Positions 57,086 through 64,000 of a stretch of 64,000 nucleotides of DNA are shown one piece after another. The translations under genes and the position numbers were made by a program. Every line of letters begins with the position of its first letter. The first letter of the stretch is position 1. Where the stretch lies: positions 124,001-188,000 of the forward strand of contig NZ_FMDM01000003.1 in NCBI RefSeq assembly GCF_900090105.1, read 5' to 3'. The notes under the pieces were generated by a model. That model was not told the origin of the DNA. It did not search any database and saw only the letters and a list, made by a program, of their open reading frames with translations. This stretch comes from Micromonospora humi. Lineage in GTDB: Bacteria > Actinomycetota > Actinomycetes > Mycobacteriales > Micromonosporaceae.

Positions 57086-60000
57086 ATGAGGGGCAGGACC
57101 ACCACCACCCGTCGCCGGTGGGGCGCGCTCGCGCTCGCCACCGGCGTGCTCGCCGCGCTGCTGCCGTTCACCGCCGCCGCGGCGGCCAACACCGTCACCG
57201 TCTTCTACCAGCCCCCGGCCGCCTGGGGTGCCTCGGTGAACATCCACTACGGCGTGGACGGGCAGGCCTGGACCGCCGTGCCCGGCGTGCCGATGGACAC
57301 CGCCTGCGCCGGCTGGCGCCGCCGGACCATCGACCTCGGCGCCGCCACCGGCCTCCAGGTCGTCTTCACCAACGGCAGCGGCGTCTGGGACAACAACAAC
57401 GGCGCCAACTACCGCCTCGGCGCCGGCACGGTCACCGTCGCCGCCGGCCGGATCGGCACCGGCGACCCGTGCGCGACCGCCACCCCGTCGCCGACCCCGT
57501 CCGCCACCACCAGCCCCTCGCCGTCGCCGTCCGGCACCGCCGGGAACACCGCCGAGGTCTGGTACCACCTCACGCCGCGCGGTTGGAGCGCCGCGAACCT
57601 GCACTACCGGCCCACCGGTGGCGCCTGGACCACCGCGCCGGGCGTCGCCATGGAGACGCGCTGCGCCGGCTGGGCCCGCCGGATCGTCGACCTCGGCGCG
57701 GCCACCGGGCTCACCGCGGCGTTCAACAACACCGCCGGCACCTGGGACAACAACGGCGGCGCCGACTACACCCTGGGCGTCGGGCGCAGCGTCGTCGACA
57801 ACGGCCGGGTCACCGCCGCCGCCGCCGACCCGTGCGCGCCGACCGTCCCGGACACCACGCCGCCCTCCACGCCGGGCGGTCTCACCGCCGTCGCCGACGG
57901 GCTGGCGGTCACCCTGAGCTGGACCGCCGCCACCGACGACCGGGGCGTGACCGGGTACGAGCTGACCCGCACCGGCGGTGCCGGGAGCACCACGGTCACC
58001 AGCACCACCACCCGGTACGTGGCGTACGACCTGCGGCCCGCCACGGCGTACACCTGGAGCGTGCGGGCGCTCGACGCGGCCGGCAACCGGTCGGCGGCGA
58101 GCGCGCCGGCGTCCGCGACCACCGGCGCCGCGCCGGCCGGCGGCGCTCCACTCGGCGGTGACCCGCGCGAGGACAGCATCTACTTCGTGATGACCGCCCG
58201 GTTCGCCGACGGTGACCCGGCCAACGACCGGGGCGGCAGCCAGCATGTGAGCTCCGGCAACGCCGCCAACGGCGACCCGATGTTCCGGGGCGACTTCAAG
58301 GGGCTCGTCGACAAGCTCGACTACGTCAAGGCGCTCGGGTTCTCGGCCATCTGGATCACGCCGGTGGTGCTGAACCGCTCCGACTACGACTACCACGGTT
58401 ACCACGGGTGGGACTTCTACCGCGTCGATCCGCGGCTGGAGAGCGCCGGTGCGTCCTACCAGGACCTGATCAACGCGGCGCACGCCAAGGGCATCAAGAT
58501 CTTCCAGGACGTGGTCTACAACCACAGCTCCCGCTGGGGCGCCAAGGGCCTCTTCACCCCCACCGTCTACGGGACCCGCGACGAGCAGTGGAAGTGGTAC
58601 TACGACCAGCCGCAGGCCGGCCGGGAGTACGACCCGATGGTCGAGGCCACCGGCACCGACCCGGCGCTCACCCCGGCGCAGAACGCCAAGGCCAAGGGCC
58701 GGCCGTACAACGGCGACGTGTGGTCGTCCGCCGCGCCCACCGGCAACACGTGCCTGAACTGGGGTACGCCGACCGGCGGGCGCAGCGCCGAGGGATATTC
58801 GCTCTACAACTGTCAGTGGCCCACCCCGACCAGCAAACTCTTCCCCGCCGACAGGTACCACCAGTGCTGGATCGGCAACTGGGAGGGCGAGGACGCGCGC
58901 AGTTGCTGGCTGCACGAGGACCTGGCGGACTTCAACACCGAGAACGCTGCCGTGCAGGAGTACCTGATCAACGCGTACAACCGGTTCATCGACATGGGGG
59001 TGGACGGCTTCCGGATCGACACCGCCGTGCACATCCCCCGGGTCACCTGGAACCGGCGCTTCCTGCCCGCCATCCAGCAGCACGCCGTGTCCCGGTTCGG
59101 CGCGAAGGGCAAGGACTTCTACGTCTTCGGCGAGGTCGCCGCGTTCGTCAACGACAAGTGGAACCGCGGCTCGGTCAACCACTCCGCCCAGTTCTTCACC
59201 TGGAAGGAACGCAAGGAGTACAGCCCCGACGACGTGCGGGCCGCGATCGAGCAGTACGACTACGAGCAACTGCTCGGCCCCGCCGGTCAGCCCACCACCG
59301 ACAACGCGTTTCTGCGCGGCAACGCGTACCACGCGCCGGACCACTCGATGTCCTCCGGCATGAACGTGATCGACATGCGGATGCACATGAACTTCTCCGA
59401 CGCCGGCAACGCCTTCGGCAACGGGAAGGACTCCGACGACAGCTACAACGACGCCACCTACAACGTGGTCTACGTCGACAGCCACGACTACGGGCCGAAC
59501 AAGTCCTCGACCCGCTACACCGGTGGCACCGACGCGTGGGCGGAGAACATGAGCCTGATGTGGACGTTCCGCGGCATCCCGACGCTCTACTACGGCTCCG
59601 AGATCGAGTTCCAGAAAGGTGCCCGGATCGACTGCGGGCCCACCTGCCCGCTCGCCACCACCGGCCGCGCCTACTACGGCGACCACCTGGCCGGCACCGT
59701 CACCGCCGCCGACTTCGGGGTGGTCGGCTCCGCCGGCGGGGCGGTGGCCACCACGCTGGCCCAGCCGCTGGTCAAGCACGTGCAGCGGCTCAACCTGATC
59801 CGCCGGGCCGTGCCGGCGCTGCAGAAGGGGCAGTACTCGACCGACGGCGTGAGCGGCGCGATGGCGTACAAGCGGCGCTTCACCGAGGGCGAGGTGGACA
59901 GCTTCGCGCTGGTCACCGTCTCCGGCGGGGCCACGTTCCGGGGCGTGCCGAACGGCCGGTACGTCGACGCCGTCACCGGCGACGTGCGCGCGGTCACCGA

Positions 60001-60115
60001 CGGCACGTTGACCGCCTCGGTCAGCGGCAAGGGCAACCTGCGCGTCTACGTGTTCGACCTGCCCGGCAACCCCGCGCCGGGGAAGATCGGCGCGGACGGC
60101 CCGTACCTGCGCTGA
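57086..60115 (+). CDS. Secreted GH13 alpha-amylase with two CBM25-like modules and FN3
   Basis: The 1,009-residue extracellular enzyme has a signal peptide (about residues 1-35, RRRWGALALATGVLAALLPFTAAAAA), two homologous starch-binding CBM25-like modules (about 37-130 and 155-245; VTVFYQPPAAWGASVNIHYG and AEVWYHLTPRGWSAANLHYR) separated by a Pro/Ser/Thr linker, an FN3 domain (about 260-345), and a GH13 catalytic domain. The GH13 regions are visible: DVVYNHSS (region I), DGFRIDTAVHI (II, nucleophile Asp), FGEV (III, acid Glu) and VDSHD (IV). It hydrolyses starch or related glucans outside the cell. GGAGAG precedes the ATG at 57086. A MalR-like palindrome is upstream. Confidence 0.95.
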   Translation: MRGRTTTTRRRWGALALATGVLAALLPFTAAAAANTVTVFYQPPAAWGASVNIHYGVDGQAWTAVPGVPMDTACAGWRRRTIDLGAATGLQVVFTNGSGVWDNNNGANYRLGAGTVTVAAGRIGTGDPCATATPSPTPSATTSPSPSPSGTAGNTAEVWYHLTPRGWSAANLHYRPTGGAWTTAPGVAMETRCAGWARRIVDLGAATGLTAAFNNTAGTWDNNGGADYTLGVGRSVVDNGRVTAAAADPCAPTVPDTTPPSTPGGLTAVADGLAVTLSWTAATDDRGVTGYELTRTGGAGSTTVTSTTTRYVAYDLRPATAYTWSVRALDAAGNRSAASAPASATTGAAPAGGAPLGGDPREDSIYFVMTARFADGDPANDRGGSQHVSSGNAANGDPMFRGDFKGLVDKLDYVKALGFSAIWITPVVLNRSDYDYHGYHGWDFYRVDPRLESAGASYQDLINAAHAKGIKIFQDVVYNHSSRWGAKGLFTPTVYGTRDEQWKWYYDQPQAGREYDPMVEATGTDPALTPAQNAKAKGRPYNGDVWSSAAPTGNTCLNWGTPTGGRSAEGYSLYNCQWPTPTSKLFPADRYHQCWIGNWEGEDARSCWLHEDLADFNTENAAVQEYLINAYNRFIDMGVDGFRIDTAVHIPRVTWNRRFLPAIQQHAVSRFGAKGKDFYVFGEVAAFVNDKWNRGSVNHSAQFFTWKERKEYSPDDVRAAIEQYDYEQLLGPAGQPTTDNAFLRGNAYHAPDHSMSSGMNVIDMRMHMNFSDAGNAFGNGKDSDDSYNDATYNVVYVDSHDYGPNKSSTRYTGGTDAWAENMSLMWTFRGIPTLYYGSEIEFQKGARIDCGPTCPLATTGRAYYGDHLAGTVTAADFGVVGSAGGAVATTLAQPLVKHVQRLNLIRRAVPALQKGQYSTDGVSGAMAYKRRFTEGEVDSFALVTVSGGATFRGVPNGRYVDAVTGDVRAVTDGTLTASVSGKGNLRVYVFDLPGNPAPGKIGADGPYLR

Positions 60116-60125
60116 CCGCCGGCGG

Positions 60126-60180
60126 GTGTTAAGCGGGGCCCCCTCCTATGCCGAAAGCGTTAAGAGGGGGCCCCGCCTTT
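60126..60180. repeat. GGGGCCCC double-palindrome repeat (copy 7)
   Basis: TGTTAAGCGGGGCCCCCTCC-TATGCCGAAAGCG-TTAAGAGGGGGCCCCGCC lies between the convergent amylase and the 60180 gene, 10 bases after the amylase stop and touching the other gene's stop codon. It is the most intact copy and a likely bidirectional terminator. Confidence 0.85.
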
Positions 60181-60626
60181 CACTTGTGCCAGCTGCGGTG
60201 GCCCATGCCGCCGGGGCCGGGGAACACGCCGGACTCGGCGGCCTTGAGCACCGCGTCGGCCTGCTCCTGGGTCAGCTTGCCGTCCTTGACGGCCTGGTCG
60301 AGCCGCTCCTTCAAGGCGGCCTGCCGGTCCTGCGCCGACGGCGGGGTGGGTCGCTCCGGCCGGTCGCCCTGGCGCTGCTCACGCAGCTTCTCCAGCGCGG
60401 CGGTGACCTTGTCGGCCGGCACGCCCAGCTCCTTGGCGAGCGCGTCGGCGAACTCGGCCTGCCGGTCGGCGTGCCGCTGCTGGCGGTCGCCGCCCTGGTC
60501 GGTGCTCGCGCTGGCGCCCGGGCCCTTGTCGTCCGCGAGCGCCACCGTCGGGGCGGCGATCCCGACGCCGAGTACCCCGGCGGCGGCCAGGCCGACCAGC
60601 AGGCGCTTCCTCGTCGTGCGGATCAT
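60180..60626 (-). CDS. Secreted helical protein, unknown function
   Basis: The 148-residue protein has a signal peptide (MIRTTRKRLLVGLAAAGVLGVGIAAPTVALA) and a mature charged, helical region with EFADALAKELGVPADKVTAALEKLREQRQGD and ALKERLDQAVKDGKLTQEQADAVLKAAESG, which resembles two copies of a short helical hairpin common in secreted actinomycete proteins. The C-terminus is Gly/His-rich. It is divergent from the Vgb-like gene. Not recognised. Confidence 0.8.
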   Translation of the reverse strand: MIRTTRKRLLVGLAAAGVLGVGIAAPTVALADDKGPGASASTDQGGDRQQRHADRQAEFADALAKELGVPADKVTAALEKLREQRQGDRPERPTPPSAQDRQAALKERLDQAVKDGKLTQEQADAVLKAAESGVFPGPGGMGHRSWHK

Positions 60627-60809
60627 GCGGATCTCCTTTTCGGTGGTGGTGCGATGACGTCACCGACAGTGACCGCTGGAGCTGGGGGCAACCCATGGCG
60701 AACCTGTCAGCGAGCTGGCAATCCGGCCCGAGGATCCGGACAAATGCGGTTGCGACGTCGCCGCGACGGTGGGAAGGCTGGGCGAGAACCCGACGAAAGG
60801 CCACCCCTC

Positions 60810-61727
60810 ATGACACAGCCCGTCATCCGCGAGGTCGCGCTCACCGGCGCGGGCTCGGGCCCGTACGCGATCACGGTCGGGCCCGACGGCGCGCTCTGGC
60901 TGACGCTCGCCGGTTCCGGCGGCGTCGCCCGGCTGGGAGCCGACGGTGACGTGCGGACCTACCGCGCCGACCCGCCGGAGAGCCGCCCCCTGATCATCAC
61001 CACCGGGCCGGACGGCGCGCTCTGGTACACCCGCTCCGGCGACCACCGGCTCGGCCGGATCACCGTCGACGGCGAGAGCAGCTCGGTCGCGCTGCCGCCC
61101 GGCTGCGCCCCGTGCGGTCTGGCGACCGGCCCGGACGGCGCGCTCTGGTACGCCGGCATGGGCGACGACACGGTCGGCCGGGTGAGCGTGGACGGGGAGG
61201 TCAGCACGTTCCCGCTGCCGGTCGCCAAGGGTTTCCCGTCGATGCTGGCCGCCGGCCCGGACGGCGCGCTCTGGCTGACGCTCAACCAGGCCGACGCGAT
61301 CGCCCGGGTCGACCTGGACGGGTCGACGACGCTGCACCCGCTGCCCACCGAGGCCGCCGGACCGGTCGGTATCACCGACGGCGGCGACGGGGCGCTGTGG
61401 TTCGTCGAGATCGCCGCCGGGCAGCTCGGCCGGATCACCCCGGACGGGCGGATCGACGAGTTCCCGCTGCCCGACCGGGCGGCCCGCCCGCACGCGATCG
61501 TCGCCGACCCGGCCGGCGGTTGCTGGTTCACCGAGTGGGCCGCCAACCGCATCGGCCACGTCGCCCCCGACGGCCATGTCACCGCCCACGACATCCCGAC
61601 CCCGTCCGCCGAGCCGCACGGCCTCACGGTCACCCCCGACGGAGCGGTCTGGGCCGCCCTGGAAACCGGCGCCGTAGCCCACCTCCCCGCCCTCTACCCC
61701 CCACCCCGCGTTGATCAACCCCGTTGA
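60810..61727 (+). CDS. Virginiamycin B lyase (Vgb)-like protein
   Basis: This 305-residue protein has seven beta-propeller blades built from GPDGALW repeats (for example ITVGPDGALWLTLAGSGGVARLGADGDV, ITTGPDGALWYTRSGDHRLGRI). The C-terminal PHAIVADPAGGCWFTEWAANRIG and EPHGLTVTPDGAVW match the Vgb family, where an H and an E/H pair bind Mg and linearise type B streptogramins. Many actinomycete homologues do not act on antibiotics, so activity is inferred. The stop codon is inside the 61723-61783 palindromic repeat. ATG at 60810. Confidence 0.85.
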   Translation: MTQPVIREVALTGAGSGPYAITVGPDGALWLTLAGSGGVARLGADGDVRTYRADPPESRPLIITTGPDGALWYTRSGDHRLGRITVDGESSSVALPPGCAPCGLATGPDGALWYAGMGDDTVGRVSVDGEVSTFPLPVAKGFPSMLAAGPDGALWLTLNQADAIARVDLDGSTTLHPLPTEAAGPVGITDGGDGALWFVEIAAGQLGRITPDGRIDEFPLPDRAARPHAIVADPAGGCWFTEWAANRIGHVAPDGHVTAHDIPTPSAEPHGLTVTPDGAVWAALETGAVAHLPALYPPPRVDQPR

Positions 61728-61783
61728 CCATGAAGTTGGCGGCAGTGCAAAGATCCACAACTGCCGCTAACTTCATGATCGAC
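61723..61783. repeat. Palindromic repeat, GACCATGAAGTT type
   Basis: Arms GTTGACCATGAAGTTGGCGG (61723-61742, continuing to 61746) and ACTGCCGCTAACTTCATGAT (61760-61779, continuing to 61783) pair at 21 of 24 positions. The left arm contains the stop codon of the Vgb-like gene. It resembles the repeat at 4452-4529 (shared GAYCATGRAGT). Confidence 0.65.
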
Positions 61784-61823
61784 CGAGTGAGCGGGCCGGG
61801 AGGGGGTGGGGAAGGGGGAGGGG

Positions 61824-62753
61824 TCAGCGGACGGCGGGGGTGACCGTGAGGGTGGCGGTGGTGGTGTCCAGGACCGCTGGGGTGTTCACCGGGACGGTGA
61901 GCTGGTCGGGGCCGTGGCCGATCGGCAGGCCGCCGAGGACCGGGACGCCCAGGTCGCCCAGGCGGTCGGTGAGCACGTCGACGACAGTGGTGTCCCAGCC
62001 GTCGGCGCACTCGGTGAACTGACCCACCGCCACCCCGGCGAGCCCGTCCAGGGCGCCGCACCGGCGCAGGTGGGTCAGCATTCGGTCGATCTTGTACGGC
62101 GGCTCCTGCACCTCCTCCACCAGCAGGATCGCGCCGGTCAGGTCCGGCATGTCCGGGGTGCCGACCGACGCGGTGATCAGGCAGAGGTTGCCGCCGATCA
62201 GCCGGCCCTCGGCCCGCCCGGGCACCCGCACCGGATACGTCTCCTCCGCCTCCACCGCCGCCACGGTCACCGGTTCGGTGGTCATCAGCGCGGCGTGCAG
62301 CGACTCCGCCGAGCGCAGCGGCGTGCGCTCGTCCCGCCAGGCGGCACCCGGACCGTGCACCCCGGCCAGCCGGGCGCCGCGCCAGAGCGCGAACTGCAAC
62401 GCGGTGATGTCGGAGAAGCCGGCCACCACCTTCGGGTCCCGGCGCACCGCCGCCATGTCGATCAGGTCGACCACCCGCTGCGCGCCGTAGCCGCCCCGGG
62501 TGCAGATCACGCCCCGGATCTCCGGGTCGGCGAACGCGGCGTTCAGGTCGTCGGCCCGCAGCGCGTCGTCGCCGGCCAGGTAACCCCGCCGGGCGTACGC
62601 GTTCGGCGCGGGCACCGGCCGCAGGCCCCAGCCGGTGAGCAGCTCGATGCCGCGGGCCACCCGTTCCGGACGGGTCGGGCCGGACGGCGACACCAGCATC
62701 ACCGCGTCGCCGGGACGCAGGGCCGGTGGGCGCAGGCAGTCGTCGGTGGGCAC
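61824..62753 (-). CDS. LD-carboxypeptidase family protein (peptidase S66)
   Basis: This 309-residue protein has the S66 features: LRPGDAVMLVSPSGPTRPERVARGIELLTGWGLRPV, GVICTRGGYGAQRVVDLID, VAGFSDITALQFALWRGARLAGVHGP, and RLIGGNLCLITASVGTPDMPDLTGAILLVEEVQEPPYKIDRMLTHLR, with the Ser-Glu-His triad region. Enzymes of this family release D-Ala from tetrapeptides in murein recycling, or (MccF type) hydrolyse microcin conjugates. The GTG at 62753 is the start; it is divergent from the amidotransferase gene. Confidence 0.92.
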   Translation of the reverse strand: MPTDDCLRPPALRPGDAVMLVSPSGPTRPERVARGIELLTGWGLRPVPAPNAYARRGYLAGDDALRADDLNAAFADPEIRGVICTRGGYGAQRVVDLIDMAAVRRDPKVVAGFSDITALQFALWRGARLAGVHGPGAAWRDERTPLRSAESLHAALMTTEPVTVAAVEAEETYPVRVPGRAEGRLIGGNLCLITASVGTPDMPDLTGAILLVEEVQEPPYKIDRMLTHLRRCGALDGLAGVAVGQFTECADGWDTTVVDVLTDRLGDLGVPVLGGLPIGHGPDQLTVPVNTPAVLDTTTATLTVTPAVR

Positions 62754-62819
62754 GATCGCGAGCCTAGTGCCGCCGAGCCGGACCGACCGCGCTCGGGCGT
62801 ACCGGCTAGCCTCGACGTC

Positions 62820-63587
62820 GTGGCGACCGCGCTGGTGATCGAGAACGACCCGACCGACGACCTCCGCCGCCTGGGGGAGTGGCTCACCGAAGGGGGGCTG
62901 GAGCTGCGCGTCCTGCGCCCGCACGCGGGCGACGCGCTCCCCGCCGACCTCGACGGGTACGCCGCGCTGGTGGTGCTCGGCGGCGACCAGCAGGCCTATC
63001 CGCTGGCCGACGACAGCCCGGGCGCGCCCTGGTTCCCGGCGCTGGAGGGGCTGCTGCGCAAGGCGGTCCGGCACCGGGTGCCCACGCTGGCGATCTGCCT
63101 GGGCGCGCAGTTGCTCGCCACCGCGCACGCCGGCCGGGTCGAGCGCAGCCCGTCCGGGCCGGAGATCGGCCCCACCGTGGTCGGCCGGCGCGACGCCGCC
63201 GAGACCGACCCGCTGTTCCGCTACGTGCCGCTGATGCCCGACGTGCTCCAGTGGCACGCCGACGAGATCACCGAGCTGCCGCACGGCGCGACGCTGCTCG
63301 CCGCGTCCACCCGCTACCCGCACCAGGCGTTCCGCCTCGGCGACCGGGCCTGGGGGCTGCAGTTCCACATCGAGTGCGACACCGCGATGATCGCCGAGTG
63401 GTCCCACGACTCGGCCACGCTGGCCGAGCTGGGCTACGACCCGGAGCTGGTGGTGGCCGCCTGCGACCGGGCGATGGCCGACGTCGAGGAGGCCTGGCAG
63501 CCGTTCGCGATCCGGTTCGCCGCGCTCGCGCTCGGCGAGCTGGGCGACGACAGCCCGCGTCGCAGCCTCCCGCTGCTCGGGGCGTGA
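62820..63587 (+). CDS. Class I glutamine amidotransferase (GMP synthase-like)
   Basis: The 255-residue protein has a class I GATase fold: YAALVVLGGDQQAYPLADDSPGAPW, the nucleophile elbow LAICLGAQLLATAHAG with its Cys, and the WGLQFHIECDTAMI His/Glu pair. The final 30 residues continue as an Ala/Leu helix. It would transfer ammonia from Gln to an unknown acceptor, as in many stand-alone GATase-1 proteins. TAGCCT at about 62807 is 7 bases before the GTG at 62820, suggesting a leaderless transcript. Its stop is one base before glnE. Confidence 0.9.
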   Translation: MATALVIENDPTDDLRRLGEWLTEGGLELRVLRPHAGDALPADLDGYAALVVLGGDQQAYPLADDSPGAPWFPALEGLLRKAVRHRVPTLAICLGAQLLATAHAGRVERSPSGPEIGPTVVGRRDAAETDPLFRYVPLMPDVLQWHADEITELPHGATLLAASTRYPHQAFRLGDRAWGLQFHIECDTAMIAEWSHDSATLAELGYDPELVVAACDRAMADVEEAWQPFAIRFAALALGELGDDSPRRSLPLLGA

Positions 63588-63588
63588 G

Positions 63589-64000
63589 GTGACCCGGCCG
63601 GCCCGCGGGCGCCTGGCCCGCTACGGCTTCGCCGAGGGCGACGGCGCCACCCGCGCCGCCGACCTGCTCGGCCCGGACGGGCTCGGCCTGTGGCGCCCGG
63701 ACACCCAGGAACCGGCCGACGACCGGGCCGCCGAACTGCTCACCGCGCTGTCCCGGGCCGCCGACCCGGACCTGGCGCTGCGCCAACTGCACCGGCTGGT
63801 CGAGTCGGAGCGGCGCACCGGGGACGACGTGGCGATCCGCGACGCGCTCGCCGCCGACCCCGGGCTGCGCCGCCGGCTGGTCGCGGTGCTCGGCGCCTCC
63901 TCGGCGCTCGGCGACCACCTGGTCGCCAACCCCGGGCAGTGGGCGGTGCTGGCCACCGAGCCGGACGGGCTCGCCCCGACCGCCGACGGCCGGCTCGACC
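63589..64000 (+). CDS. glnE: Bifunctional glutamine synthetase adenylyltransferase (5' part only)
   Basis: The first 137 codons are visible, opening VTRPARGRLARYGFAEGDGATRAADLLGPDGLGLW and continuing with LRQLHRLVESERRTGDDVAIRDALAADPGLRRRLVAVLGASSALGDHLVANPGQWAVL, the conserved GlnE N-terminal adenylyl-removing region (the GLGLW, L-HRL-E and ASS-LGD-L motifs). GlnE adds and removes AMP on GlnA1 to control nitrogen assimilation. In actinobacteria it sits between glnA2 and glnA1, which fits this locus. The GTG at 63589 starts two bases after the amidotransferase stop. The gene continues beyond the window. Confidence 0.92.
   Translation, partial: MTRPARGRLARYGFAEGDGATRAADLLGPDGLGLWRPDTQEPADDRAAELLTALSRAADPDLALRQLHRLVESERRTGDDVAIRDALAADPGLRRRLVAVLGASSALGDHLVANPGQWAVLATEPDGLAPTADGRLD

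Noticed and set aside
56717..59779. 1,020-codon open frame antisense to the amylase
   Set aside because: It is a GC-skew shadow of the real gene, with low-complexity Gly/Val/Ala/Arg product.

Overview
The window is GC-rich actinomycete chromosome, most likely Micromonospora or a close relative in the Micromonosporaceae. The evidence is very high GC with GTG starts and GTGA/ATGA start-stop overlaps, an NADPH:F420 reductase, an MDMPI-type (mycothiol-linked) protein, DUF397 and DUF3040 genes, SigE-family ECF and XRE/prim-pol genes, and a housekeeping core (panB, nadE, glnA2, glnE, RNase H/phosphatase, zinc-ribbon, Nif3, rnpB) arranged much as in other actinobacteria. No rRNA, tRNA or CRISPR array was seen.

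Layout. 1-9.4 kb holds small regulator/transporter or regulator/enzyme units: MarR-MFS, an ECF sigma factor with a membrane partner, ROK, a decayed DUF397 gene, an APH-fold kinase, a divergent TetR/DHFR-like pair, a pyruvyl-transferase and a PfkB kinase. 9.4-13.7 kb holds a SWI2/SNF2 helicase coupled to a SWIM zinc-finger protein. 14.4-20.7 kb is a tight five-gene operon (DUF1800, DUF1501, ferric-reductase-like flavocytochrome, exported FMN-binding protein, ApbE) that reads as an envelope redox system. 21-31.3 kb holds a prim-pol/XRE pair, a flavoprotein, Nif3, zinc ribbon, RNase H-phosphatase, a monocarboxylate-type symporter, MarR/MFS and TauE.

31.3-39.6 kb is accessory DNA around the RNase P RNA gene (35108-35528). 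On its left are three AT-richer, TTA-containing genes (two-TM protein, cupin-like protein, FkbM methyltransferase). On its right is a 4,012-bp element bounded by 47-bp direct repeats that copy the 3' end of rnpB, with matching 19-bp repeats just inside each end and a truncated, frameshifted tyrosine recombinase. It carries a P-loop kinase, a nonsense-mutated DUF1963-like gene and an HNH protein, and looks like an immobilised element with rnpB as its attachment site.

39.6-64 kb returns to host chromosome: an autoregulated GntR/membrane unit, GNAT, two Roadblock proteins, a YcaQ-type protein, a PadR/membrane unit, a histone H1-like protein, an RNB nuclease, F420 reductase, panB, nadE, glnA2, a frameshifted WYL regulator, a large secreted GH13 amylase with two starch-binding modules, a Vgb-like lyase, an LD-carboxypeptidase, a glutamine amidotransferase and the start of glnE.

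A family of about 53-bp GGGGCCCC double palindromes occurs at seven places, mostly at gene 3' ends, where it probably acts as terminators. One copy lies in frame inside the SNF2 helicase gene. A second palindrome type (core GATCATGRAGT) occurs twice.
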